In this document: positions 47,493 to 59,734 of the stretch, in pieces
Layout of the letters: the number at the start of each line of letters is the position of its first letter
How positions within the stretch are numbered: the first letter of the stretch is position 1
From: Cloeon dipterum
Lineage: Eukaryota; Arthropoda; Insecta; Ephemeroptera; Baetidae
Assembly: GCF_949628265.1 (NCBI RefSeq)
Contig: NC_088787.1
Span: 25,410,501-25,474,500 of the forward strand
Length of the DNA stretch: 64,000 bases
Direction of reading: 5' to 3'
The notes under the pieces: generated by a model
Databases searched by the model: none
Told to the model about the DNA's origin: nothing
What the model saw: only the letters and a program-made list of their open reading frames with translations
Translations under genes and position numbers: made by a program

Positions 47493-48562
47493 CGTGGCTG
47501 CGCAGACTATCAACTATGCGAAGGGAAGCGAACATCTACCGACGTTCGATTCCTGATCTATATCACTGATACTGCCACCACGAGACTAAATAAATAAGAC
47601 GAGTTCACTACTAAAAGACGTATTTCTGTCACGGCTCCTCGACCCCACAATATGTAATGCAATAAATTTGTTTAGTAATTAAAAAACGTGTATCAAAAAC
47701 AGATCAGTTTTGACTACTTCAATTTTTCATCATAACTCGGAGTAGAGCCAAATCTGCCTTTGAAAAAGTGGAAAAATCCAGAATAACCTGCTTCATTGTG
47801 TTTTTCCATCTGGATTTTACGCATAGAAAAACAGCATTTCGATCATTTGTACACATTTGAAATTTGGTGAACCCTAAAAACAGAAAAAGCTATCTTCGAT
47901 TTTTGAAAAATATAGAGGGAAAATAGAAAAAAAAATAATTTTGAAAAGTATACACAGCTCTCCAGTACCATTACGTTACGTGCCATTGAAGAGAAAATTT
48001 CTGTTTTCATGTCCTTCAATGTCGTAACCGCGCATTATATTGTTAACGCTTCCGTTGTATAATTCAGATAACAATGCAGTTAGTTACACAAGATTGGCTG
48101 AATTCTATCGCGCACCGGCCCGTAATCAATTATTAAAGCGATCGGAGTGCTCCTCAGGGGCGCGTGCTGGCCGGATAGATGAATGCGAGCTTATGCAACC
48201 GGGGCGTCCCTCCCGTCGAGCGGGTTGCAAACTGTACACAACGCGATCCGACTGGCATGCTCGGCGGGGGCATTAAACATACATAACATGAAAGCACAGC
48301 AAGGTACGTCAGGCCAAGTTTTCGCTCGCAAATGAAGAATCACTGCTGCATTTTTATTCGGCTGGTCGGCGATGTTCATGGAGAGAGGCAGCCTCCGGTC
48401 TCCCCCCTCCCCCGACAATAGCGGGGGTGGGACGGGGGTGCCGCGGGCGAAATGCCAGCCAGCTAGAGCAACGTGTGTGTATGTGCTGCACTTTGACCTT
48501 TAGGTGTAAAAATGATATCACCGCAGCAGCCCCAGCAGAGAATTCATCCGTTGGCTGTGGCC

Positions 48563-48564
<2 letters not shown>

Positions 48565-48597
<33 letters not shown>
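48565..48597. repeat. (CT)n microsatellite
   Basis: About 16 CT units on the plus strand; a GAGA-type tract on the minus strand, upstream of R7BP. Confidence 0.95.
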
Positions 48598-48601
<4 letters not shown>

Positions 48602-48746
48602 CGAATGCACAGCACTCGCGCCTGGTTAATCCGCGAGCTCATTTGAAAACGGCTCTCTCTACTTATTAGAAAGCAGATTAGGTAAACAGGCGCGAGTGGA
48701 GATGTTTAAACTAAACAAACGCGAGCGCTGAGGAGATTTATCCACT

Positions 48747-48804
48747 CGTTAACCGGATTAAAAATCAGCTCCAACCGACTGCAATATTCATGAGCATGTA
48801 AATG
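48747..48804. promoter_or_regulatory. motif pair, copy 1 (candidate enhancer element)
   Basis: CGTTAACCGGATTAAAAATC followed 14 bases later by ATATTCATGAGCATGTAAATG. Both motifs recur in the same order at 50141-50239. GGATTA is a K50-homeodomain (Otx/Bicoid) type site and AACCGGATT resembles a Grainyhead site. The function is inferred. Confidence 0.4.
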
Positions 48805-49045
48805 AATCTCCGTTTCTCTGTCGTTTCGCTTCTCACTGCCTGCCTAATCCGAATTCAGCGTGCATTCCGGTGTATTTACACGGACTTTAAGCCGCAAACA
48901 AACACTAAACCAAAATCTTAAACACGCCACCAAGCATGGACCGCAGTTATTTCACCATTTCCTTTTTTTGTACAGCTCAGTTGGCTGGATCTTCTGAATA
49001 GAAATGCTGCACGGGTCGCATGAGAGCTCGCAAAGGACCACTTAT

Positions 49046-49110
49046 TTATTGGAACATTCGTCCTGTGAAGGCGAAACTCGCTTGCTGCAAAGGTGCAAAC
49101 CGGCAAAGAC
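49046..49110 (+). repeat. dispersed repeat family B, copy 3
   Basis: TTATTGGAACATTCGTCCTG and AAAGGTGCAAACCGGCAAAG match copies at 31723 and 44953. Confidence 0.55.
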
Positions 49111-50140
49111 GCTCTCGCGTGCCTTCCAAATACCGAATGTGCCTGTGTTAGTCAAATTCCAATCGAATTCAGCACAAGCAAGGCAAGATATTGGCCTTTG
49201 CTTTATTCAGCTTCAGGAAATTTTAAAGATGAGGGATCCAGTCAAATCATAGAGTTTATGTTAAATCTAGACTATATTCATAAACTTGGCAGTTTTCCTT
49301 GCTGAGTGTTTTTCGTAGCCATATTTTTTATGGTTATGACCAGTTCAGATAGAGATTCACAGCTTTGATGAATAAGTCTGAAAATATCTAAAACAAAACA
49401 TTAAGTAAGATCAATTTCTTTGATTTGTTCAAATAATCTACTTTAAAATAATGTGTTAGTGAAATCAATTTCTATCGTATTACAACATTTACGCATCCGG
49501 AAATTCTATCTGATGCACTGTTGTGCTAAATTTGAGAACTGCATAACGCGGTAAAGCTCAAAATGAACAATATTATATGACGTATGGTACACTAAATGAA
49601 TCGAAATTAAAAGTCTTTCTTTAATATACAGTTTTGTGGTTTTATTTGTTAAATATTTTTCAAAAGTTGCGTGTATGCAAGTAGTTAAGATTGGTAGATT
49701 AGAGTTTTTCTGTTATAATCACGGTTTATGCAATTGGTTCGGTAAAACTACGAATTAAATAAATATGCTAAATGATTTGCCATTACTTTTCTAAAGAAAT
49801 AAATAGATTGAACCAAGTTAGAGCACAATTTAACGGCAATTCTCATTCAAATTGCAGCTGCATCTTTAATGAAGACTGAAAGCGCGTAATGAAACAAAGT
49901 GCTGTTTAAAAATGCAAATTAGGTTTCTCATTTCCCAGCGTGGGAACTTTGGTGCATTAGAGATAATCCTCTTTGAGCCTTGTTGAACTTGGCCGATTAG
50001 TTTATAAGCAAGTTGCGCGACGCTTTCTTCAATTTGCGAGCGACCGAATTCAGTGGAGCGACGCCGGCGTGTTGACAAAGGCACGAGAGCATATTAGAGC
50101 AGGGAGGAGGCCCTCGTCTTCCAGAGGTCTAATCTAACTT

Positions 50141-50239
50141 GTTAACCGGATTAAAAATGAGCCCAGAATTGCTTAATCCTCTGGGCGGCCAGCGAGTGCA
50201 TGGGTGGCGCTGGAAAAATATTCATGAGCATGCAAATGG
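50141..50239. promoter_or_regulatory. motif pair, copy 2 (candidate enhancer element)
   Basis: GTTAACCGGATTAAAAATGA, then 57 bases, then ATATTCATGAGCATGCAAAT, which includes the POU octamer ATGCAAAT. It matches 48747-48804 in order and orientation with a different spacer. It lies in a GC-richer island upstream of R7BP. Confidence 0.4.
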
Positions 50240-51557
50240 TATTGGCGGAAGCATTTGCGGCCCGAAACCCTCTCGCACCGCGCACGCAAAATAATCCAGT
50301 CTCATTTCCGCTTTGCAAACAACTCGGCACATATGCATCCCCCGAGCACATAACACACGCATACACACACACGGAGCAGGGTGTGCGTTAAAAGGCGCGC
50401 GCCGGCCGAATCGATCGCGAATTAATCCCCGAGAAAGTAGCTCGTCCCGCGCAAATTAGGTCGCGAAATGTGTGCATGTCATCGTGCGGCTGCGTTTAAG
50501 ACGAATTTGCGCCGGCGTCGGGTGCTGGCTGCCAGGCCAGCTGAAAAATTTATTAGGGCTCGAGGCATGTATGCGTGTGAGCGACAAATGACGCCGGTCA
50601 CGGAACTTTTTTATTTTGAAAAATTGTTTCTTCTTATTAGGGGCCTGAGGCAAAGTGCGGTCGGAAGGACGACTGGGAAGACGGCAAAAATAAATAAACG
50701 GTGACAAACACAGAGACATTGCACGAAGAAATGTTTGGGTTTTTTCCTTCTACCGTTCAAAACAACAGCACCAACAAAATTGGCACATAAATTTTCAAGA
50801 TTTCTCTCTAAATATGAATTTGGATTTCAAAAACATGTTTTACAATCATGCTTGAACCTTAGATCCACTGTTTTTAATATACTTGTTGCACTTCAACGAA
50901 AACGTTCAAGGCGTGATTTTTTTACGGTGAGAAGAAGTGCGAATTATTTCAATATTTAAAAAAATCACATCATTTTCTTTGCTGGAATTGAACCCATTTG
51001 GAAATGAAAACTATCTGAATAGGTGAAATTTATTTTTTTTTACCAAAATGAGAATATTTCTTTACAATAAAAAAGGTCTAGAAAAGCAACAAAAAACCTA
51101 AAGTAAAGCTTGTATTTTTTTACTCGACCCTGGAATATATTTTTACAGTTTTAGACTATATTTAGACGCATTTTTGACAGTTTTGGTAGTTTTAAACGTT
51201 GTTGTGGTTCGAACTGTGTAATTCGTGCTCATTTGATCGTTCCATGTCCCGCTACGATTGAAAACTAAGAAAAAAACTCACTCTCATGCCTTGGAGCTAT
51301 GTAGAAGATAAAACAAAAACAGAATATAAAAAAACTGCACTAGGAACAAAAAGTGATGAAGAACTGTGGAGCCTTGATTTTTAATATTTCTTGCTGTCAA
51401 CATTGACATAGGAGCAAAAATTGGCCTAATACGTATTTTCTGATCTTTATTTCACAATATCTACTTGAATAACGTGAACGCAGAAAACGTTCACGTTCTG
51501 GCCGCAAAGGAGCTCACCCGGCACTCCAAGAGGCCTCGCCGCCGCTCTGACGAATTT

Positions 51558-51680
51558 GATTGAAACATTCCTACCGTGAAGTTAAATCACGCGTGCTGGA
51601 AATAAGCTGGAAATGGAGACCGACAAGTAGCAGCAGCGCCATTTGATTCGCTTTCGCACACCTCCCAAATTCCGAACGGA
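51558..51680 (+). repeat. dispersed repeat family B, copy 4
   Basis: GATTGAAACATTCCTACCG, GTGAAGTTAAATCACGCGTG and CACCTCCCAAATTCCGAACG; the last block has a counterpart (CCTTCCAAATACCGAATG) after the 49-kb copy. Confidence 0.55.
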
Positions 51681-52669
51681 TATTATATGAAATGACGAAC
51701 GGGCTGCATGAACTGCTCAGCTAATAATTTCCAAGCGGCACGGCGCGAGCGTTATCCGCATCCACGATGCTCCAAAGTTTGAATCATTTATCATAGAGAT
51801 TCGCGCCACTCCGTGAAGCACTGTTTGTTCCTGTTATCTGTTGCTAAATCATTGCAATTTATCATTGGTATTGTTTCCAATTGAAAAACTGTAACAAGAA
51901 CTAGCAAACTCTTTTACAAGAAAAAAACCATGGTTCGCAAGAAAGGTTCTAATAAAAATACTTCAAACCAGAAGGGTCTGAGTATTAGCTGCAACACGCT
52001 CAATCTTTTTAAACAAACCATCTAATTTCTTAGTCTTGCTAAAAATAAATATTTAAAGTGTATTTTTTTGCTACTTTTGTGAACAAAATATTTTTCTAGA
52101 TCTCTCTCAAGAACACTTTATTTTAATTTTGAATTTCAAATCGCATTTCTAAAATGAAGATCATTTTGAGCGATTGCAAATTGTAATATCCACGTACCGT
52201 GAAAATTTCGTGACAATGTTACTTTCCGTTCTTGAGATATTTCAGGTCAAAAATTGTTGAGTCAAAAATTGAAATATACAGAGAAAGCGAGATCTCGGCT
52301 TTTACTGGTCAGAAATGCAAAAAATGAACGCCATTCAACTCGTGTCGATTCCCTCTGACGAATCAAAAAGGTTTCATATTGGTAAATCTCACCCTTTTTT
52401 ATCCCCTTTTCCACCCCTCGTCTTAAAGGAATTATTTTATTTTTCTAGTGCTTTTTGCTTCAATAGCTGGCGCTCTCCTTAAAAATGATTTTACACATCC
52501 TCACTCGTCATCCCCCAAACTCCCCCTTCAAAAGATGCCGGGTGTCTGCAACAACAACGTCTGCTTTAAAAGTTTTTTAATGGTTACATCGACGTGCGCT
52601 TTGTACATCTTTGCAATGTAATGATTACATAAACTTTTATAACAAAAGCTGAAATATATTAATTAGTTT

Positions 52670-52780
52670 AAAATTAATGGAGATCAAGTGATCAGCAATA
52701 ATCGTCAAAATTAAATTCTATATCCAGTCCAAATCTGAAAATAAATTATAACATTGACTTGAAAAAAATAAATTTCCCAC
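52670..52780 (+). repeat. 110-bp direct repeat, copy 1
   Basis: Starts AAAATTAATGGAGATCAAGT and ends in GACTTGAAAAAAATAAATT. It matches 54386-54488 closely over about 100 bases. The two copies flank the GC-rich island at 53.0-53.7 kb. Confidence 0.85.
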
Positions 52781-52999
52781 CCACGAAAAAAGGCATTAAA
52801 GTGAATTGTCGTCATTGTCTTTTCTAATTTTAAAATCACCTTCTTCTCTTGAAATTAAAAAGAATGTCACATGAAAATGATGTTCCATCTGTATAAAATA
52901 TAATTAGCAATAAAACGTTGATCAAAATCAATCAGTTACAAAGCATCAAGTGTGGATATTATTTTAATTATATAAGACATCAAAATTCTAGTCTGGATG

Positions 53000-53615
53000 G
53001 TTGACACCGAGCGGAAAGGCGCATTGTTGGGCCTGGCACGCGGTCCGGAATCAATCCATCCGCCTGGCAGGTTGCTCGGCCCGGTGATGGATGAGCACCC
53101 CCGTCGTGCGTGTATGACAATTCAGGGGGGAGGAATTCAAATTATTCACGAACCTGCAGGCAGGTGCGCCTAGCGGGTCCATGCCAGCGCGGCGTTGGCT
53201 GTGGAGGCGGCGGCGGCGGCGGCGGCGGTGGTAAGTGGCATCTCGCAGGTGTTGCGGTGGAGGCGGCGGCGAGCAGGCAGAGGCCCGACGAACGCCCCTC
53301 ACGCCGGATCAAGCCCAACTGCTGGCCAGACGGCGTGGAGCCCTTGGGCCGCCGACGACAGCGCCGCCGCCGCCGCACGCCTCCCCCAGGCGCCCGCCCG
53401 CCCTTCCGCCGAGACCGCCTCCGGCGCGGGCTTGCTCTTTTTCGGGCCAAACCGCAGCCCCGGCCCCCCGTCCGCCGCCGCCGCCACCCTCGGGAGCACC
53501 TGCAAAAAGTTGTGTGTCGGTGTGATTTGCAGCCGCTGTTGCACTGCCGCGCTCACAGCACGTACACTCGCACGTATTTGAATAATGGAGTGCTTTTAGC
53601 ACCACTAATCGAATG

Positions 53616-53650
<35 letters not shown>

Positions 53651-53660
53651 GTTTTATGAG
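53000..53660. other. GC- and CpG-rich island with GGC repeat; possible promoter or 5' UTR exon
   Basis: The most GC-rich stretch of the window. It contains a (GGC)n run at 53206-53228. On the minus strand an acceptor-like CAACTTTTTGCAG (ending at 53511) and a donor-like CTGCAG|GTTCGT near 53157 bound one frame without stops, rich in Arg, Pro and Ala. Open frames exist on both strands because stops are rare at this GC level, so I do not call a CDS. It lies about 9 kb upstream of R7BP exon 1 on its strand, so a promoter or non-coding first exon is plausible. Confidence 0.4.
53615..53650. repeat. (CT)n microsatellite
   Basis: CT units with one TTTC interruption; adjoins the GC-rich island. Confidence 0.92.
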
Positions 53661-54085
53661 AGCCACTAAATGCACCAGAGATGAGTGCAGCCGTTCTTTA
53701 TTATTGTCTCTCTCACTCTGTTGTGTTCATTAAACCAAATGCTCGGGTAGTTTGTAACTCGCGGTGACACGCAATTTTCGTTTAGGTGCAGCGTGGTAAA
53801 CAATTGAAGTTGTTTTATTTTGCAGAAACTTTAATAAAAGGCTTGGAAAATTTAGAGTGTTTGATGTAATGTTTCCATTCTAATTTTCAAATGTGTTGCT
53901 AATAAAGGCATCTGCAAATAAAAACAGCGACTGAATTGACACAAAAAATCTCTGAAATCACATGCTTTAGGTGGAAAATAAAATGTTATTTGATAATGAT
54001 ACCGTTTCGAGAGGAAAACGGCTAACAGATTGTATCACAAAGAAACTGTTGGTTTTGGTTTCACACAATCCAAGCATCCAATCGA

Positions 54086-54101
54086 CCCCCCCCCCCCCCC
54101 C
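54086..54101. repeat. poly-C run
   Basis: Sixteen consecutive C on the plus strand. The length in the assembly may be unreliable. Confidence 0.9.
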
Positions 54102-54385
54102 ACGCGTAATCATAGGTGCGGTTGACCAGCGGGCAACCGTCGATATAATGAACACACAAATCACATTCTACATTTTCCAGTTTCAGTCAAGCTAATGAGA
54201 ATTAATTTTAAACTTAAACGATTTTTGCTCTCAATAATATAAACAGTTTCAGACTCAGTGACTCTCAGTTTATCTTAATTCTTTTATTATTAATGCTTTT
54301 GAGTATCTAAATTCATTTGGAAGAGGATATATACGATTGTTTTTGTATTAGATAACAAAACTGTTAAATTCTTCTTGAGCTACAC

Positions 54386-54488
54386 AAAATTAATGGAGAT
54401 CAAGTGATCAGCAATAATAGTCAAAATTACATTCTATGTCCAGTCAAAATCAGAAAATAAATTATTAGACTTGAAAAGAAATTCTCCC
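54386..54488 (+). repeat. 110-bp direct repeat, copy 2
   Basis: AAAATTAATGGAGATCAAGT, GATCAGCAATAATAGTCAAA and ATTCTATGTCCAGTC match 52670-52780 in the same orientation. Confidence 0.85.
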
Positions 54489-57400
54489 ATTTAATTTTCA
54501 AAATTACAAATAAACTTCTGCTCCAATGTGTCGAGTATATATTGTCGGATCAAACTTTCGACATAGTTTTGCTGGCACCAAAAAGGTATTCACACTCAAA
54601 TAAAATGAATCGGTTGACATTTAATTGAAGTAAATCTCATAATGGTACTGTCAGTATTTTTTAAAAGCCGCGTTTACTAACCCAGCGAAGTAATTATTTA
54701 TATAAATCAATTCTATAGCTATAATATTGAAAGAGCCGCAGTAGCGGCTAAATGCAGAAAACCAGCACAATATGGTAGAGTACTCTCGGAAAAGTCGGTT
54801 ATTTTTCCCTTCGCAATGCAAATATCAAGGTTGCTTACGCAAACAAACCTTGCAAAAATAGATGTGAGCAAACACTACAACATGCAAATAAACAACTCAC
54901 TTGCGCATTTTCATCCAGCGCGTGTTTTTTGACGTTGTGTTCGCAATCAATACGCGAGCGTTTTTCAATTTAAAATCAGCAAAATTTTCTCCTATCAATC
55001 ATCCAAACTGCGTACATTTGCAATCCATCGGAAATGTGATTTCATCCCATTTTATTTTCTGCTGGTTTTACTGATTGTGAGCATGAGGCACTAAGGATCA
55101 ATTTTCGAAATGCACGTTAGCCTTCACTTATTCATTTTTTACCAGTTACACTTTTAATTTCAATTTAAAATTAAGAAAAATGCACATTACAAGTTTAAGT
55201 ATCGAAAACTTTAAAAATTAAACAATTTATAAGCGTTCAAAACATCATAATAGCATTTGCACCCGCAGTGTATAACAGTTTAAAATTAATCATCAAATCT
55301 ACAACAAAGAGAAAAATACAGACTGCAAAGAGAAATGTCTTGAGTCGATTGTTTTATCAGAACAGTAAGACTCCTTGAAGACATTAAAGAAATGAGTTTC
55401 GTCGGACCGAGGGAGAAAAAACTCTTGCATCAAAGAAGGCTTTTGTAATCGCACACCATTTGCAATCCAATTAAATTGCTTTTAAAGTGGTTGCAATGGG
55501 TGGCGCGGCCTGCACTCGGAGCGCGCTGTGAGGCCGAAAAACGACGGCGGGCCGCATCGATTGCGACTTCCCAAACGCGTTTCCCGCTTTAATAACGGCT
55601 CGGGATTACTCTCGCGCGCGCGGATTTGTGTCAGCAGGTGCAGCCTGCTTTCGAGAGTAGCGGAAACTTCACTCTCTCGCTCTCTCCCTTTCTTTTTCTC
55701 GCTTCTTTTCGCCGCGAACAATGAATAAAAATGCTCGTGTGCTCGCTGGCCCACCTGCTTTTCCCCCGACGCAGGAGGAAAAACGAGAGAATGAGCCGGC
55801 GTTGCTCTTCGTTTCGCAGCAAAAATGGGAAATGGATACAGACCCCGGCGCACCGGGGCTGGCACCGGGGGTAATCTCATTTCCTCTGTACTTAAAAACG
55901 CGACTTCCGCTTTTTCTGCCTTCATTTTTTCGCCTTGGGGCCACAAATGCGTGTGCTGTAGACAACCGCCATCCGATCTCTCTCATATCTGACGAGAAAA
56001 TTGCAATTTGTCCGGGCTCTATCATACAGACTATTAACTTTTCTTTGCCTTTGTTCGCCAAAACCCAAACGTCTCTTCTTCCAGACTAACAATGAGGGGT
56101 TTCAGAGTATAGCTGCCACAATTTATCTGTACAAAAGAACCTACTGCTTTTACGCACGTAAATTTTCCAAATGGAAAAATATAATACAAATCGTCTTGAA
56201 GTGTCTCGAGATAAAAAAGGATCCCTAACTAAAAAGTTGGATTTAAAATTCATTTTGCGGCCGTAAAGACAAAGAGCTTATTATTTATAGTAATTAAATT
56301 ACACGATTATCTTTTATTTGTTTTCAAGTCAAATCGATATTTAGTTAAAAGTTTTATTTAATTTAAAGGAAAATATTATTATTCTACATGGTTAATGGTT
56401 TTAGAAATATATCTCAATCCAGGAAAGGTCTTTTAAAAAGGTTGTGAGTATATTTACTTCATGTTGCAACACAAAGAAATAATATACATATATATCACAT
56501 AGGAAACAAATTGCGACAATTGGCATTAAAGTCAATAAAGGACTGCTATAAAGTAAGCAAATTTGAAATACGTATGTAGCCGAGTTGGAAATAACGGTAA
56601 ACCAATGCCGGATTTTCTAATTTTCCCCTTCTTCCTAGTCTTGCCAAATTTAGCCTAAGCATTGTATATTTAGATTTTGGCCAAGTTTTTATATTCATAA
56701 GATTAACTTCACCTTGGTGGCAACTTTTCTCTTTCACTTCCCCCTCTTCTCTTCATTTTCCTTTACTTTTTTAATTTCTTATATAAAATTTGTGAGTTCC
56801 CCAGCGGAACAAAATGATGGCAAGTTACGTAATTATAAGTACTGCACCTTCATATTTTGAAAATTTACGGAAAGTTACAAAATATTTACTGACATTTCTT
56901 ATATCAATAACTCTCAGCAGGTATTTTTAATTTTTAAACTATTACAAAAACACTCCTTGCAATCTTCATAAGTTTAAAGAAAAAAAGCAAAGAGTCGATT
57001 CACCGCACTTTCTCGCCTCCGCTAAGCCCACGCAAAATAATTATGAATATTCAAAAGGGTGCGCATTCACGAAAACTTTTTAGGTATCCTATTAAGAATT
57101 CAGAATCTCTGAGGAAAAACTTTCAAAGGCCCGTCCTTCTTTTGAAGAATAGTTCCCATTCAGAAAAAAGGAGAATTCCTCATAAGGGCGGAGGGGCCCC
57201 GCTGTTATATTCCCGGCGGCATCATCAAACTAGTGGGCAAGAATGATGGCGCTCGCAGGCAAGGTGCGAGCGGGCGAAATCCCCGCTCATTTCCACTAGA
57301 GTGCAAAAGTTCGCGGGCGTTCTCATGAATAAATTCAGGCGGCACACGCGTTTCTCCATTTGCGTCGCGACGGCAAAAATTTGGGCGAAATTCAAGCCGC

Positions 57401-59614
57401 TCGGCATTTTGCACCACACGACAACAGCGAGCAATTTGAACAAGCAGCTCGTCCCGCATTATTATTTCGGCCCGTTGGAATTCATAATGGCATAAACGCA
57501 CACACGCACGCACTCCGTCTCTTGACGCGGAAAATAAAAAGCCTGCGCGCTGCCGTTGCTGAAGTCAGCAGCGACGAACAGAAATAAAACGCAAACATGC
57601 ACACACTTGCTGGCTTTTGTAGGAGAGAGAGAAAGAGCGGATTTCACAAGCAAAATTAAAATAAAAGAGAGGGCATGCTGGCAGAAAGGTGACTTGTCGC
57701 TGAATGAGCCTCTTTGTGCGCAGGCCGACCGTGAAAAACACAAAAAATTAAAAGAAGCAAAAGTGGAAGAATGAGGTTGTGCAATGTACACACACGCGAA
57801 ACTAATTTGAAATTCATGACCCCATCTGAAATAAAAAAAGAGTGCAGAGAGAAAAGGAGTGGAAAAGAGTGTGAATAAAAAAGGAGTTGACGTGCCTATG
57901 CGAGCACGCCATCAATGCCACAGGAGGGCTGTGTCAAAAGGTCGCTCGCTGCAAAGGTTGAAAGTGGACAAAAACCGTGCTTGGCTAACTCGCACTTTAT
58001 AAACAAGTCGTCGTGATTATTTCATGTAAAGTCAGCACCACCGCGGGCTGAAAAGCTGATTCATGCTCCCAGAGGCATAAAGAGAAACACGTATTGAGCT
58101 TAAGACCATCCCTTTTTTTAATTATTTAACTAACTAATATATTATACTTATGTAACTGTGTAGCTGGCATCTCGTGGCAAAAATATTTCGTTTTAGATCA
58201 TAACTTAAAAAATAAGATTGATTAATAATTTAAACATCATTTTATACATTTTTTACTTTTATAAGTTCAAGTTTTTAATGAAAAAGTTTTTAAATTTGAA
58301 AAATTCCCAATATGGAATTGGAAATTTTCCATTTTGTTTGTACGATCAGGACGAGAAATTAAAAATTGTACATTACAAGGAGAATCAATTGGAGTACTGG
58401 GTTTGCTTAGCTCTTTCAGCTAATCCCAAGCGTGGTCAGCAAACCTGGCTATTGAAATACCCACCACCAGTGCACACAGACTGACCGTGAATATTTTCTA
58501 AGAGGCGAGCGTGGCTCATGCACACCCCCTGCCGATTGACTCTGTTTTTTCTCCTCTGCAACAATTAATGAATTTCACCCGCGCCATCCGATCTACTTTG
58601 ACATTCTGATTCTGACCGTGTGGTAATGAAGACCGCTTGTCTGATTTCTATTTTACATTTTACAGTTCAAGTTACGGACTGTGGCTACTACGTCTGTCTG
58701 GCATTTCTCTTTCGCTCAAAAACCTGGCGGCTGGTGAGTGTATAAAAAAGGCTTCTCATCCAAAGATTTCTTATAATTGAATTTAAAGAGTTCCCCTGTT
58801 ATAAAGTTCAGTGGATCATTTAGGCAAGGTACCACCCGTCGAGTAAGCTTCACCGCTCATGTTTATGCCTGAGAGCAACCTGAGGCCTTCTTCAATCTTT
58901 GAAATAAATATAGATTTTGCGAGGGAGAACATATAGTGAGTGAAATACAACAATTTTGGATATTACTTCCTTACGTGGTTTCACGCCGTCTTTTGGTGAT
59001 CAGCTGTCCACCTGCAGAAAATACGTACATTGCTGACCATTCTTTGAAAAGTTATGACAAAGTACACAGAGCTTCGCAACAGGATGCGAATTCAAAGAGT
59101 TGAGAAGATGTCTCTGTGAGGAAATTATGTTGATGTTTTTCGTGCGCGCTTTGTGAATGGCGCAATAAGTGTGCGGAAGGAGCTGATTGTATAAGGACAC
59201 AAAATTGCAAGGCGACTAGCGACCCATGCCGCGGGATCAGCGGACTCAGCATTGAGCGAAGAAGCGTTCAGCAGAAAAACGCTTAGTGGCCGGCACACTT
59301 AGTGGTTTTGGAAACAATTATGCTGTGAAAAGCTGATGTAATGGTGTCAGATGGAATTATGTTAGGCGTGGTGGCGTCCGTCGGAGAAAGAGAGAATGCG
59401 TAAAAAGTGGAGCGGAGAGAGATTCGGTGGTTCTTCAGGTTTCAGGGAGTGAAGCGAGAGGGAATAACAATCAGGGCAACCGTGTTGGTGTACGGTCCGA
59501 AACGGGCGAGTGGGTGTCGCAAGTGACAAACGGGACACTGATTTGGGACACAGTGAGGAGTTAGCGCAAGGTGGACACCCGGACAAGAATACTTTATAGC
59601 GAGTTCCTAAACAA

Positions 59615-59734
59615 ATGGCTCGAAAATCTGCATATTTTATAGACGATTTGACAGAAATTTGGCGTGAAACTGCCACAAAAATTGTTGGAATCCGTCTTGA
59701 CCTTGACGAGGTAGCCAAGAGAACTGAAGGTTAA
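59615..59734 (+). CDS. candidate 39-codon small ORF, or first coding exon of an unknown gene
   Basis: ATG in good context (ACAAATGGC) followed by 39 codons and TAA. The translation starts MARKSAYFIDDLTEIWRETA and ends VAKRTEG. It has amphipathic, mixed charged composition unlike the random AT-rich frames around it. A donor-like GAAG|GTTAAA at 59730 could end an exon instead of the stop. The surroundings (58.9-59.85 kb) include repeated GGGACAC motifs and a small hairpin, so an old mobile element is an alternative origin. No family recognised. Confidence 0.25.
   Translation: MARKSAYFIDDLTEIWRETATKIVGIRLDLDEVAKRTEG

Noticed and set aside
47495..47565. Possible tRNA or tRNA-derived SINE head (GACGTTCGATTCCTG resembles a B box)
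   Set aside because: The A box is poor, no cloverleaf can be drawn, and there is no CCA-adjacent or poly-T end.
53110..53733. 207-codon plus-strand frame and several other frames in the GGC-rich island
   Set aside because: At this GC content stops are rare in all frames; products are Arg/Pro/Ala low-complexity and mutually overlapping.
57205..57513. 102-codon minus-strand frame with protein-like look (CHYEFQRAEIIMRDELLVQ)
   Set aside because: No splice sites or family likeness, and two plus-strand frames overlap it with equal quality; kept out for lack of evidence.
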